Positions 28,101-43,000 of a stretch of DNA of 60,000 bases are shown one piece after another. The stretch comes from Liolophura sinensis (lineage: Eukaryota; Mollusca; Polyplacophora; Chitonida; Chitonidae). The DNA is taken from positions 32,722,402 through 32,782,401 of the forward strand of contig NC_088301.1 in assembly GCF_032854445.1 (NCBI RefSeq). The letters run 5' to 3'. Position numbers and translations under genes: made by a program. The first letter of the stretch is position 1; every line of letters starts with the position of its first letter. The notes below the pieces were generated by a model. That model was not told the origin of the DNA, made no database searches, and saw only the letters and a program-made list of their open reading frames with translations.

Positions 28101-30975
28101 GTATCCTAAACCAATTCCAATCAGCATGTCTTTATGTCTTCACTATACCTAGCAAATGCTTGTATCCTAAACCAATACAAATCAGCATGTCTTTATGTCT
28201 TCACTATGCCAAGCAAATGCTTGTATCCTACACCAATACAAATCAGCATGTCTTTATGTTTTCACTATACCAAGCAAATGCTCGTATCCTAAACCAATAC
28301 CAATCAGCATGTCTTTATGTCTTCACTATACCAAACTTAAGATTGTATCCTAAACCAATACCAATCAGCATGTCTTTATGTCTTCACTATACCAAACTTA
28401 AGATTGTATCCTAAACCAATACCAATCAGCATGTCTCTATGTTTTCACTATACCAAACTTAAGACTGTATCCTAAACCAATACCAATCAGCATGTCTCTA
28501 TGTTTTCACTATACCAAGCTTATGCTTATGTCCTAAACCAATACCAATCAGCATGTCTTTATGTCTTCACTATACCAAACTTAAGATTGTATCCTAAACC
28601 AATACCAATCAGCATGTCTTTATGTCTTCACTATACCAAACTTAAGATTGTATCCTAAACCAATACCAATCAGCATGTCTCTATGTTTTCACTATACCAA
28701 ACTTAAGATTGTATCCTAAACCAATACCAATCAGCATGTCTCTATGTCTTCACTATACCAAGCTTATGCTTATGTCCTAAACCAATACCAATCAGCATGT
28801 CTTTATGTCTTCACTATACCAAACTTAAGATTGTATCCTAAACCAATACCAATCAGCATGTCTCTATGTTTTCACTATACCAAACTTAAGATTGTTTCCT
28901 AAACCAATACCAATCAGCATGTCTCTATGTCTTCACTATACCAAGCAAATGCTCGTATCCTAAGCCAATACCAATCAGTATGTCTTTATGTCTTCACTAT
29001 ACAAGCATATGCTTGTATCCTAAGCCAATACCAATCAGTATGTCTTTATGTCTTCACTATACAAGCATATGCTTGTATCCTAAACCAATGTCAATCAGTA
29101 TGTCTTTATGTCCTCACTATACCAAGCATATGCTTGTATCCTAAACCAATACCAATCAGCATGTCTTTATGTCTTCACTATACCAAAATCATCCATATAA
29201 CACCCTCCACTAGGTTGATCACAAATACTATGTACAACACAATTTTACTGGCCTGATATTGTGAAAAACAATTTTCTCTTCATAATACTTCATAGGAGAT
29301 TTATCTTTGCATACATGCATTGCAAATGATTCACTTTAGCTACCAGCTGAAAAGTCTTAACCTTTCAGAAGTAAAGTTGACAACATACATGAACACTGCT
29401 TCCTCAAGTCCAATCAAACATATTCAATACCTTCTTCTTCTGTCTTTTCTTCCATTCTTGCTCCAATGCCTTTGCAACATCATGCTGAAATTTGGCATTA
29501 GTGGGTTGCCTATCTCCAAACTCATTCTCATACTTCAAGTAGCTTTCAAATATACCTTGCAAACAGAAATGGCGAATCATTTTTCTTCAAACTAAACAAA
29601 TCTTTTAGCGCTTCACTGCTCATGATTGAAGGTTTTTCCTTCAATATTCTAGTTCATATTTATATTAGTTGCATGTTTTGAAACAAAAATAATTATAACA
29701 TATAATTAGAACAGACTCCCTCCTTGAAATATGTATCTTATATGATTCAGCTCATTTTTGTTGTTCTCAACTGACACAATTAACCACTTAAAAGGCTAAC
29801 AGAGGAAGTGTGAAAGAGCAAACTCATACCAGGAGGGATAGCATATCCATCATGCAGCTCTTCTTCTTCCTCTTCTTCATCACCTCTCACAGCCCTGTCA
29901 TTTTCTTTTTTCTTCACAACCGACTTTCCTCTTTCCTTCTTCTTGGTCTGTGATTTTCTGTGCTCAGGGGAGGTAAATGGCTCAGAGCTGAGATTCTCCT
30001 GAAATGTTCAATGCCATGCTTATCAGAAGAAAGAACCTCTTCATTTTCATGTGAGAGAAGATGCTCTGAGGCTGACATCATGTCCATGTTCAACCATAAT
30101 GAATCCATGATAACTAGTGAATGATCATGAGCTAGAATTTACAGACAAAGAAAACACCAAAATGAAGTATATATCAGATCCAAGACCATTAAAAACTATC
30201 TTAGGAAATTAGGAATGTATGTATGTGTGTATGCTTGGGGTTTTACATCTTATTTTACAATTTTTCAGTTATTAGATGTGTGTACATATACCGTGTCTTC
30301 TTGCGGCAAGGCGAGCCCCTACCGTTAAAGTGCTGCCACCAATGAAGCATCAAGACACCAGACATGACACCCTACCCAGTCACATTATACTGACAGCAAC
30401 AAGTGCCATTTTTAAAGTGGTATGACCTGACCCAGGTTTGATCCTGGGTCTCCTGACTTTGAGGGGGACACACTAAGCATAAGGCCACTAAGTAAAATGG
30501 TCCTGAAACATTACATTCTTTGGTGGTCTGTAGTGACCCAGAGGATTTCAGTGATGTCATATCCAATTTTTTAGTTAAGTTAAATTAATTCATTTCAAGG
30601 CCAAATGCAATTACAGATATACATGTATATGTGTATGCACTAATAATAAAATCTAGCAGTCTATGCATGTTAAGTGGCAAAAACTTAAAAATATGCAGGT
30701 TATGTCACACCACAGAAAAGGCCACTGAAGAATCTAGAATCCAAAGATCGAAATGCATTTTTTGCGTAATGACCCAGGAGTCTCTCACCAATGCGGTCGC
30801 TGTGAGTTCAAGTCCAGCTCATGCTGGCTTCCTCTCCGGCCATACGTGAGAAGGTCTGTCAGCAACCTGCGGATGGTCGTGGGTTTCCCCCAGGCTGTGC
30901 CCGGTTTCCACCCACCATAATGCTGGCCGCCGTCGTATAAGTGAAATATTCTTGAGTCCGGCATAAAATACCAAT

Positions 30976-31010
<35 letters not shown>

Positions 31011-34000
31011 CGAAATGCATTTTCATAGGTTGAACAAATTCTGAATACATAGATCAACCTAATTTTATGGACAGTGTTTTATCTGACATATACTTCACAT
31101 TTATAGTGAAACGTAGCAAATGCATCTGAATGATAGATAAGTTTTAAGGCATTGTCATTAGCACTGTCAGTGTTGTAAAATACAGCAAGTAATTCTAAAT
31201 AGACAGAAAGTAAGTTCTGTAAAAATAAAGAAAAATATGTGAACCTGATCAATATCCTCCGACTCTGTGGCAGTATGCGCTGCTTGTTCAGCATCCTTCT
31301 CTTTCCTTCGGCGCATCCTATTATTTATAACACAATTAAACCCACATTCAATATGCAAGACTTTCTTTTCACAATGATGCTCTGAATCATTTATTTTATA
31401 ATCTTTAATGCTGACTGAATAAAGATCACAAGTACTATTCTTAATCTTACAAAGTATTAACTACACAGTATCAAATTTAACTAACAAGTATCTTTAAGAC
31501 AAGATTTTCTACATATATTACCCTGACCAGAGGACCCCAGTTTCCTACAACCATATATCTGACTGTTATCATCAAGTTACATAAACTGGTGTTAAGCAAC
31601 ACATCAATCAACTTTGAACTGGTAGCAAGGTTCGTCTTCAAAACTTCAGGTCAATACATAAAGTGCTTAATCATTTATCTTCACATGGATTCTAATACAT
31701 AAGACATGTGAAGATCAAGAGTTTGGTACTTTATCGTAATTAACACATATGCACAGCATCAACAGTGGACCATCCTGCCTATTTTATTGTGCTTTACATG
31801 TACGCAAAACCTGAGCTGAAAGCATGCAATACTTTTTAAGATAACACTCTTAACATTTACCAAAAACATTTCTTTCACTGTGACTGAATGCTGACATAGA
31901 TACTTGGGGTTACATGTATTTATTTGATTGGTGTTTTAACTTGGTGTTTTTATTATTTTCTACAATATTTCATTCATATGATGGCGTCCAGCATCACGGT
32001 AGGACGAAACCGAGCAGAGTTCTGAGAATTCCAAGCTTGGGGTATAAAATAAGCTATGAGATTATAAATCAATCATCAGTGTGTTTCCACACTTACACTG
32101 GTCTAAATTATTCATCATCACACCTAAGAATTTTTTACTGCCTACTCGCAGGTGAAGGGCTGGCAGAGGAAACTGGACTGTCCACAGTATTTTCCTCCTC
32201 TCTTGTCACGTACCAAAAAAAAAACCTATAGATAAAGCTGCAGCCACCAGTGCAAGGTGGATTCAGATCTGAGAAGTCATTTGTAACTAACCATTTGGCT
32301 GAGGTACAAACAACATTTGGCTGTGGTACAAACAACATTTGAACTAAGTGGGCCAAGGTGCCCACAACTTCTAAAGAATAGTATACATGCACATAAAAAT
32401 GAAGCTTAAATCAAAAGAATGGCCAACAAAAATTATCCAAGAAAATACTTTGTTCCCTTAAAGTGAATTACAAGCATTTAAAATACTGGATTCTATGGTG
32501 GCTTTTTATAGCGGCCACAAACTTCTGCGTGAGCCTGTGATGTCATATGGCATGTTTTTTGCAACTGTACATTCTCCTATTGCTAAGATTCTACACTTTA
32601 AGTGTGCAGAAAGCTTTTCTTAATCAGAAATTTTGTGTGACATCATCTGGTCTCAAAAGGGACTTAATTCTTGCAACTTGCCACAGTCATTACAGTACGA
32701 TCCATAATACATTTAAATTCTTGTGACTTAATGTGAGAAATTCTTTAAAAAAATAAAACAAACAAAACAAACTATTTTCTCAGGTCATTCTTTTATAGAT
32801 GTAAACTTCATTTTAGCAATTTAGTATTCTTTTAATGGCTGGTCTGAGATCTATTGACAGATTTGTCCAGTGCTGTTTAACCCAGTAACTTACGTTCAAT
32901 CATAACACCCACCTTTTTTCATTGTCCCTGTCAAGAATAGGTTTAGGGGCATCCAGCCTTTGGAAGTCCACTCGCAGGAACTGCTTGCCAAACTTGTCCT
33001 GGTTATGCTGTTGCCAGTTATCCATCTGCTGTTGGTAGAAATCCCTAGCCAGTTTCTGTTTGACAGCCTCTTTAGGGTTAATCTGGTCTCCTACAGCATT
33101 GGAATTGAATTGGTTCAGATGTGAGTGAGATGAGAAGTCTATTCTTAACAAAGGGATTGCTGGGGGTATAGGTCCTGGTGTTCGGGGGCCTCCTTGGTCT
33201 TCCAGCCTGGGCAACACTGTCGGGCTTGGAGCAGGGATGTGAGATCGGACAAGCCCACGGAAGTAACCAGGTGAAGGCAGCTGGGTTTGTGATGACATTT
33301 TGGGGAAATTCCTGAGAACGTCCATCCCTGGGTCTGGTGCTGGAAGTCTTAGCAAAGGTATCTGAACATGACTGACCGACAACTGCTGCATCCTTTGGCT
33401 CAGTGCTTCTGGATGTGATGTGGAAATAGAGGGAAATTTAAAACCAGTGGTATCCCTCTCTGCTGGAATCCTCAAAAACTTTGGTATACCATGATCAGCC
33501 CCATCAGCTTTTGGGTTTTCTGAATGGCCTTGCTCACTGATATACCTTTGCACTGCTTCAGATCTCTCATAAACAATTTTATCACTTTTCCTGTACGAGG
33601 ATTCCTTCTGTAGGTCTTTGAGTTCAAACAAAACCTCTCGTAATTCCTGGCTTTTACGACTTCTGCCCTTCTTTTTGGAAAAACGCAGTTCCTCGGTTCC
33701 CATGGTTCCTTGGCTAAGCTGTGAGCTAACTGGACCTCTTGACATGTTGGTGCTGCCCAATGGTGCATGTTTTGGCGACACCGGTTGCACAGTCTCATCT
33801 AAAGCTCCCATCATAGCCATCATACTTTGATGTTGTACCTGAAAAACAGGAAAATGTTGTAACTACATCAATACAGTTCTTTCATTAAACCTGGAAATAA
33901 GAAATGACCACTGAACTCCTAACTTTCCCATTCTCAATGAATGTCAGACTACATGTAATCCAATGATCATAAGATCATCAATGGCAGCTCATTGTCACCA

Positions 34001-37000
34001 ATTAGATATATTTATTTATTTATTTGATTGGTGTTTTACGCTGTACTCAAGAATATTTCCCTTATACGACGGCGGCCAGCATTATGGTGGGTGGAAACTG
34101 GGCAAAGCCTGGGGGAAACCCACGACTATCCGCAGGTTGCTGAAAGACCTTCCCACTTACGGCCGGAGAGGAAGCCAGCATTAGCTGGACTTGAACTCAC
34201 AGCGACCACACTGGTGAGAGACTCCTGGGTCATTACGCTGCGCTAGCGCGCTAACCAACTGAGCTCACCAATTAAAACACGGGAATCTACTAATTCATTT
34301 TCAAATGCCAGGATAGACAATCAAGCAATTAGTGGATGTGTCTGATGCCTGGGTAACATGGAAAGTAAACAATCACCATAAATCACAGTTATAAGCTATT
34401 AATAATTTTTTCTTTTAGCCTTTTAATTAGACAAAAGTGTCAGTTGTGATGTTTAATTAGTAGATTTGTGTTAGATTTAGCAGGTTTATAGATATGCTCT
34501 AGAATATATGACAGTAGTCAGGTTTACTTCAGACAAAAATCAGACGAGGGTTAAAAATAAACCAGCATATGTTAAGTTCTTTGCAACACTTCTGCCAGAT
34601 TTAAGTCTACAACCCATTTAAAGGGAGCTTTTTCTCTCTCTCTGCTCCACTGGTATTAACCACTTAGATATCATGGGAGAAATTCTGAATGTAGAATGTG
34701 CCACAAACCTCCATCATCCTTCTTAACTCTCCACGGACAACTCTTTGCAGCTGTGTGGCCAGGTCCGAGTCTCCTTGTGTAGGGCTTCGGCTAGTCTTCC
34801 TGGTACCCCTGGATGGGCTCTCTGACTGGCCATGCCTCCATCTTCTACCCTGACTCCCTGCCTCAGATCTGTGCTTACTATAGCTGTGTTGAGGGCTAGT
34901 CTCCCTACTACCTCTGGGCTGCCTCTCTGACTGATCATACCTCCCTCTATCCTCACTTCCCACCTCTGACCTGTGTTTCACGTGCCCTGGGGACACAGGT
35001 TCATGTGGGTGCTGAATATTATGGGAATGCGATCGAATTTGGTCATGTTTTGCAGACGAACTTCTGTGACCCTCAAAACTCCTGTCATGGTGACTTTCCT
35101 GCCTATACCTGTTGTGGATGGAACGCCCAAGTCTATGGATGACTGTGTCTGGAGTTTTCTTAAGCTGTCCATCCACTTCATCATCATAAGTGAAACTGTC
35201 AGTTAGCAGGTCCATACTGCGCATTGGGCTACCACCACTGAAACATTGTTTAACACACATATTTTAATGAGCTAGATCGTAAGTCTCATCTACACAAGCA
35301 ATAATATACATTTTCTTTGAAACTTCCTTAAAGAACTAACATTCCAAAATAGAACTACAGATGCGAACAGCAAATTGGTTTATATAAATCAAAACAGGAA
35401 AACAACTAGCTTGAGCTTTTGTACAAATGATTAGAAATTAGGACAATATGATTGGCCTAAAATAAGACATTGACTGAGGTATGGTTGTCAATAAAAGGCA
35501 ATTGCAAACACATGGAGTAGTTGCTTCAAACAGATAAGTCTGCATGTAGTACTTATGTAATACTAGTCGTGGGAAAATCCCACTTCTGACAGAGAACCGA
35601 TAAAGTCTTATTACAGTACTGTAGTGCCCGATTTTAAGGATTCTTAAGTTTCTTTCAAAGTAACAATTTCAAATCTTAAATTTGAAACATCAGAGAAACA
35701 AGTACCTGCGCACAATAGATAATGAGTTTTGAAACTGTGGATTGGCATCATCACTGCCAGCAGAGCTTATCTCAGCCGATTCACTCTCTTCATTTCTGTC
35801 AAATGAAAATCAAAAATACAAAACTATAAAAGATGGCAATTAATATAACTGCGAGGTTAGCTTTATTTAAACAAAACTGTCTTTTTCCCAAAGGCAGTAA
35901 TCCCACATTTTATTAGTCAATGCATAGCTTTTCTATTTAAATAACCTCCTGTAACATAAATCTCTTCATCATTCTGTTCACTGAACTGGTAAATAGTCCT
36001 GTACTGAAGAATTTCACGGACATGAGGACTGTTAGGTTTATATGACAGAAATTGGAGAGTACAGGTACTGTATATCACTATTCTTTGAGGTCAGTTGTTG
36101 AAAAATGTATTAGGATTTGAGTTTGGTACCACAAATTTAAATCTGGACCAAATGGTTTTGTACTAGAATGAGACTGGTACTTATGTGTAGGTTAAAACCT
36201 GAACTAACTTCCAATACACTTTTGGATAACTGGCCCCTGACAGTTATCCAAAAGGGGCTGTATTTAAAACTTACAGCCTCATTGGTCATCCTTACCTTTC
36301 TAATATTCCAGCATATGCATTTTGCACCAAGGTTTCATCGTCCACATTTTCACTGAGAACTGATGTATTTACTTCTAATTGTGCTTTCATGTGTTTCCTG
36401 GTTCGAGACCTGATGCTTTCTTTTAAAACAGACGACTGCTGCTGTGTGGAAATGTTGGTGGACTGCTCATGCTGAGAGGATCGAGTGCTCTGCAACTCGT
36501 GGCTTGATTCCTGATGGTTTTCTGCAATGGTGTGATTATCTTCCACAGGTGAACTGTATTTGTTCTCCACAAGCCATAGAGCAAGTACAACCAGCTGAGG
36601 TGGAATGTGTATGCGAACCTTAGGCTGAAGAGAATCAGGGCCACCTAATTCCAAGACATGATGTTTATTAGCCCAACGTGTCAGCCACTCTAACAGACTC
36701 TGTAAACCTGCATATTTTGGTCCAAAGTCTATATCCAGTGACACAACATTCCCCTCTGCATCCACATCTTTGTATACCGTATCATCTGACTGGCTGAACT
36801 TGGAGGCAAGGTTAGTCATGTTTGGTTTACCAGGAGACCTAACTTTATCCTCCTGGAGCTGTGCTGCAGACTCTGGAGCAGGATTTTCATGCTGAATGTT
36901 TTCTAAATTCTGTTTTGGTGTTGAAAACACAGATAAACTTTGTCGCTGACGAACACTGTTGAAAATTTTATACGCCAATGACTGCAGCTCTCTCTTTTTC

Positions 37001-40000
37001 ACCTCCCTTGCGAAAGGTTCCAACAAGGGGAGTGAATTGTTGGTTGACTCTGCCTCAGAATCCACTTGTTTAGAGAAACACACCGCACTGAAAGTGTCGA
37101 GAAATTCCATGAAAGACTGCTTGGTTTCAAATGGTCGACATCCAATAAACAGATCAACATCATTCTTGGTCCTGTCAGTTGACCTTCTAGTGTCTACAGA
37201 GAACACAAACTGGTCATACCTTCCAAAGCACTTGGCTTTTTTCTTAAGCATCTTTGCCACAACCTGACATTGCTTTTCAAAATAAACAGACAAGGTTTTG
37301 CCTCTTGGTGAAGCTTTAAGGAATGTGACTGATTTCTTGCCATCTCTTGACTCATTAAGGCTCTCTTCCTCATCCCTGGCTGAGCGGCCATCATCCTCGG
37401 GCTGGATGATAACTGACTGCCACTGTTTGAGGAGCACAGTCAGTTTCTCCTGTACATCAGCATCCAGGCTCTCACTGTCATGCAGGTGCTCTGCCAGGAT
37501 ATCAGCCGTGTCTTCACAAGGAGGTAGCTCAATCAGCAGAGACAGCACCACCTTATACAAACTGCCCTCGTCTGGCAGAAAGTGGGAGAAAGGCAGGAGG
37601 TTAACAGCCCACTGGAGACTTTTAAAACACTCCCTCAACCAATCTTCTTCCTGGCCTCCACTCCAGTTAGACTGAAACAAAACCCCCTCAGAGTTATTAA
37701 CAGGATGACCACTGTGAAGTTTTGTGACGTAATACATAGCAACAATTCAACAGCAATTTCACGAACACAAGCAAATTCACCAAATTTATATCGCACACTA
37801 AATATACAAAACCTGGATGGAGCAAAATGGTTTTTGAACCTGATCTGAGGCGGCTAGAAATGAATTTTTGCTCAACATTTGATCAAAATCAAACAACATT
37901 TACAGCAGTTATCGCAAGGAAACCAACAACCAATGAAAATATGGAAACAAAGTATATGAACAGATGGGGTTGCCCTGATGTTTAATACAGTACATGTAAG
38001 CCAGCACATAAAATTTTATTAAACTTAGACAATATTTTAATGAGTTTATTGCATGGAAGCCAAAGTGTAACAGACTGAGCGACAGACGAAATAAATATCC
38101 CTTACCTTTCAAGAAAGTGTGGAAAAAAAATTACGAAAATTTGCAGCCATCCAGTGAGCCTACCTTAAGGTAATCCTCATAGTTTAGGTTGGCCAAGTAC
38201 TTTTCTCTCTTTCGCAGCAACATGGAAAGCTTATCTCGGCTGTGAATGAGCCACTGTAGTGCACAAAAGTCTCTGAAGGCCATCATGCAGGCCTGGACAG
38301 CCGGGTACTCCAGCTTAGACATGACAATAGATGGCATGCTGTAGTGCTGGCTCAGAATCTCTGGTAGTTCATCTAGGGGACCTTCTGTAGTAGCCTGAAG
38401 CATTCAATAATTTATTTGACTGTTATGCCAAATGGGTGCACAGGTTCAGAGTTCCCGGGGTAAAGCACCAGACTTTGCCAAGTATTAAACTGACAAACCT
38501 CCTGATTTTAAGCATCAGCCAAACTGGATTAAAGCCTAGAAGCCTTTGATTTATTTATTGATCTGTTTGATTGGTGTTTACACTCTACTCAAGAATATTT
38601 CACTTATACCACAGCGGCTGGCATTAACTGGGCACCAAGGGAAACCCACAACCATCCGCAGGTTGTTGCAGACCTTACATGTATGTTACATGTATGGCCA
38701 GAGAGGAAGCCAGCATGAGCTAAACTTGAACTCACGACAGCGGCATTGGTGAGAGGCTCCTGGGTTATTGTGCCACGCTGGAATGTTAACTGTGGAGGCA
38801 CTCTACTCCTACCCCTCCACTGTCATAGTCCAGTGTGCCATCTTTAACATTTAATTTATAAGGCTTGACATTTGTGACTAAAGTTTGGAAAAGAAGTAGT
38901 CACTACAGTGTTTGCATTACATAACCTACCTGTGCATGTACCACACCTGATTTGACAGATGTCTACAGCTCGTCCAGGGTTTCTCTGTGTCCTAGAGGTT
39001 AGCACGCTAGCGCAGCACAATGTCCCTGTATCCTGTCACCAATGCAGTCAATTTGTGTTCAAGCTAGCACATGCTGCCTTCCTCTCAGGTTATACATGTA
39101 CCTGGGAAGGTCTGTCAGCAACCTACGGGTGGCTGTGGGTTTCTCCCCCTGTCTCCCCCTCGTTTCCTTCCACAATAATGAAGGGCTGGTGTTGTATAAG
39201 TGAAATATTCTTGAGTATGTCGTAAAACATCAAATAAATAAATTAATATTGTAAGTATGAGAGTGACTTTTACCTTGAATTGTGCTGCCCTGGACTGGGC
39301 AATGGTGAGGTCTTTAATGTACCATCTCAGAAGTGGCAGGGAGAGGTTAGAAGCATCAAGGACGACTAGTATGAGTTGGGTGACAGAAGAGGCAGCATAC
39401 CTCACTCTCTTCTCTTCCTCCCCATCTACGGAGCCAAGGGCATCCTGGCATATACAGCAAAACCAGGAACATTACAGCAAATCAAAGATAATGAAAGTCA
39501 ACCAACACAGGGATTTTACAATAAATCAGAGTTAACTTGAATGTGGTCATCTGAAATACATGTACATACAAGAAAAAAGCTTACTTACGCTAAGTACCTA
39601 TTAAGGGGTAACTCTGTAACTAAGTCAAGTTTTGGCCATTGGAGAAATGTGTGAAAAAGCTAATGTAAATCTGTGCAGTAGGTTTAGAATAGAAGCATCT
39701 CACAGTTTGTTTGGAGGTGTTGTGTGGACAAAGTCACATCTCTCATTGTACAACCTGAAAGTACTCATTGCAAGTAACTATGTAAATATTGATGCACATG
39801 ACATAATTTGCATCATGGGAAGGTGTATGAAAATTTTCTCGGAAATAGGTGTAGTGCTTCAGGAGATGCTCAAAATCTTGTGAACAGAAATGGAAAGACA
39901 GTCACAGCAAGTCCACTATGCCCCCCCCCCCCATTATCTTTGCAGGGGATATGATGGACATGACAAATTCAAGGTTATCACAATAAAAACAGGGAAGCTA

Positions 40001-43000
40001 CAGCAAATAATGGGACAATACAACAGCGAAACCAAATTCTTTTAGACAGCCAACATAGCAAATGTGCACCTTATTTGACAATCTTCGGAATTCAATTTTT
40101 CAACAGCAAGCATATGTAGACTATTAGTGATATCACATGTACATTTGCTACTTTATTGTAATGAACTAAATTACTACTGATGTAGGGAGTGTACCTTGGC
40201 TCAATACTGGTTACAGTGCTTGCATTTCAATTACTAGGACACACAAGTGCAGGATCAAACTCTGTGTACGACAAGGAATTTGCAGATTTGTTTGCCTTGG
40301 CTTAATGTCCATTTAGTGGCACCCTGGGCATTGAGTAAGTCAAAAACTATTGGGTATGGCGTTTAACAACAAATAAGCAAGCCAACAGTATCAAAATGTG
40401 GTTTTGATTTTGAAATGATACATGAATGTACATGTTGTTCTGACCTCTGCAGTTTGGGTTGGCTGTGGGCAATAGATAGGGGGACACGGCAGGTAGAACT
40501 CTGAGGGAACCAGTGGTTGGAGACGGGAGATGACAGCCTTAAGCCTCTGTACCAACCCACTGAGTAACCAGGGGGCCACATCTACCATCGACATGATCCC
40601 CGCCTTCAGAATCTCCTCTAGGGTCTGTCTTAACTGACTCAAGTCTGTCCCCTCGTCAATGGCAATGGCCTCTGCAAGAAGGGGACAAAATGACAGGTAC
40701 AAGTGTTGATAACATCTTAACTGAGTATGGGACAAAAAGTATCTTTGACAATAAGTACACATGTACTACTGTAAATACATTCTCACAATAAACATAATCT
40801 GAAATAAAATTACAAAAAGTAAATTTACATAAATGTTATAGTAAATCTGCTCCTAAGTAAAGAATGTTTATTTTTATTCATTTAATGGACATTTGTTTTA
40901 TCCGTAAGATTTTTGCAGTTCTAAAATTCTGGTAAATGCTATGTAAAGCACTGAGGAAACCTGCATGAATTTCCAAGTGCCTGAGAAACTACAAACTGAA
41001 AGAAAGCCATTAACAGATCCACTAGCACCAGAATGGGTCTTTAGGGCAGAAAATTACAAAAAATCCTTTTGAAAGTTATTTCTGCACTGTTCAATGATGA
41101 AATTCATTAGATATTCGTATACATATTACGAAAATAGATTCAGGAAAGGGATCTAATTTTCACTGATGGGTAAAACATGTCAACAGGTGAGAGCAGCCTT
41201 ATGTCTGTTTCTCAAGACACCAACCTGACTATAAGGAAACATGAATATTAATACTTACCAAAAAGGTGGTTATTTCCCCTGGGGGTGTCCAGAGCTGATG
41301 GATGACCCACCAAATGTCCTAAGGCTCTCTCCAGTATAGAGCCAGGGTACAGCCTTTCTGGTAACTGCATAGACAACTTGCAGCTGCAAAATGTGATTAT
41401 GTTAAAATCAGAGAAATATATCTTCACAAAACTTAATCTCAAAGTTTAACCTGACTGTTTACAAACATACATACCAAATGACATGAATGATTTTGAAACT
41501 TCTTGTTGAAGCACTGTAATAAATATAGATATGTGGAATTACTTCCACATTTGAACACACATACCTATGATAGAGATGTGGGGCGATCTTCTGATGCTGC
41601 TTACAGGCCACAGACAGGAGGAATGCTGATTTCCAGTCTCCCATAGAGTCAGCAAAGCAGACCCCTTCCCACACCAGCCCAGCTAACATCAGGTACTCCA
41701 GGGTCCTCTCTGTCGTCCACACTTTGTCCAGGCCACACTTACTCACCATACTGCTCACATCTCTGTGGTACACGGGTAGGATACGCGAGTCTGAAAATGT
41801 ATATTGTATTGGTGCCAAAGCCAATTTCACAAATTTTATTTGCTCTAAAAAGTGCATTTTAAAGGCATCACCCTGCCTATTAAACAAAACCCTAAAACAC
41901 CTAAGATCAATATTATGCCAGATAACCCAAACAGTATCAATATTTTTTACTTTTGATTCAGTCATTACCTGCAAAAAGTGTCAAAGTCATAAGGTATAAA
42001 ACTGTTCTGTAAATGATACTCACTGGCTACAGCCTTCCCTCCATGTACTGGGGGTAGAGGTTTAGGGCTGTGAGAGGGAAACACATACAGCGTCTCATTA
42101 GTGAAGTATGCTGCCATAAACCTAGCCAAGGACTGCACAAGTTTACGAATTGCCTTATTCCTAATGCAAGGAATTTTCTCAGTGTTCCCCGAGTCCTGTA
42201 AAATGAAAAAGAAATACATTAAATGTATTGCAATGTGTATAGTCATTACCATCATCTGATTCCCACAATACTAATACCAAATTAATTTTATTTTTTTATT
42301 GTTTTTTACCACCATACTCAACAATGTTTCACTTATATGATAGTGGCTATTTTTGTGCACGGAGGAAATTGGACTGCCTGAGGTAAACTATAAACCTTTG
42401 TCAAGTTATGGCTAACCTTCCTGCATGTGGCTGACAGATATGGACACCACACTGGTGAAATACACCAACTGGTGGTAGTCAACAAACATTAAGGCTATGC
42501 AAATGACCACCAAGGTTCCAGACATGGTATGTCTTTTCATGATAAATATGATTACAGAAATGTCCCACGAGCAAGGTCTATTTATTTATTTATTTATGTG
42601 ATTGGTATTTCACTCCTTGCTCGGGGGAAACTCACAACCCTCTGCAGATTGCTGGCAGACCTTCTCACGAAGATGCTATGTTAGCCTCTTTTGGACACCT
42701 GGGGAGATACACTACTCTGGTACAGCAATATTCGTGGAACTGGTGCTCTACAACTATGTACAGGAGGATCATAACTCACAAATCCAGACTAAACAAGAAT
42801 TCAAAACCTCAAATTATGCCTGTCATGATTCATTTTCATTTCTAAGGCTTTAGGCGAATGGTAGGTACACAACCATCTCAAGTTTAAAAGGTCTAACTAA
42901 AAGTAAATTGGTTCTGCAGATGTATTGTTTATGACATGAAAGACTAATACATGAAACAAGCAGTAGAACTCTTTGCCAGTGGGATCCATTTTCAGTAGAT

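Noticed and set aside
27073-29256. Ten or so stepped open frames of about 72-109 codons
   Set aside because: They are by-products of the 61-bp minisatellite, whose length shifts the frame by one in each unit.
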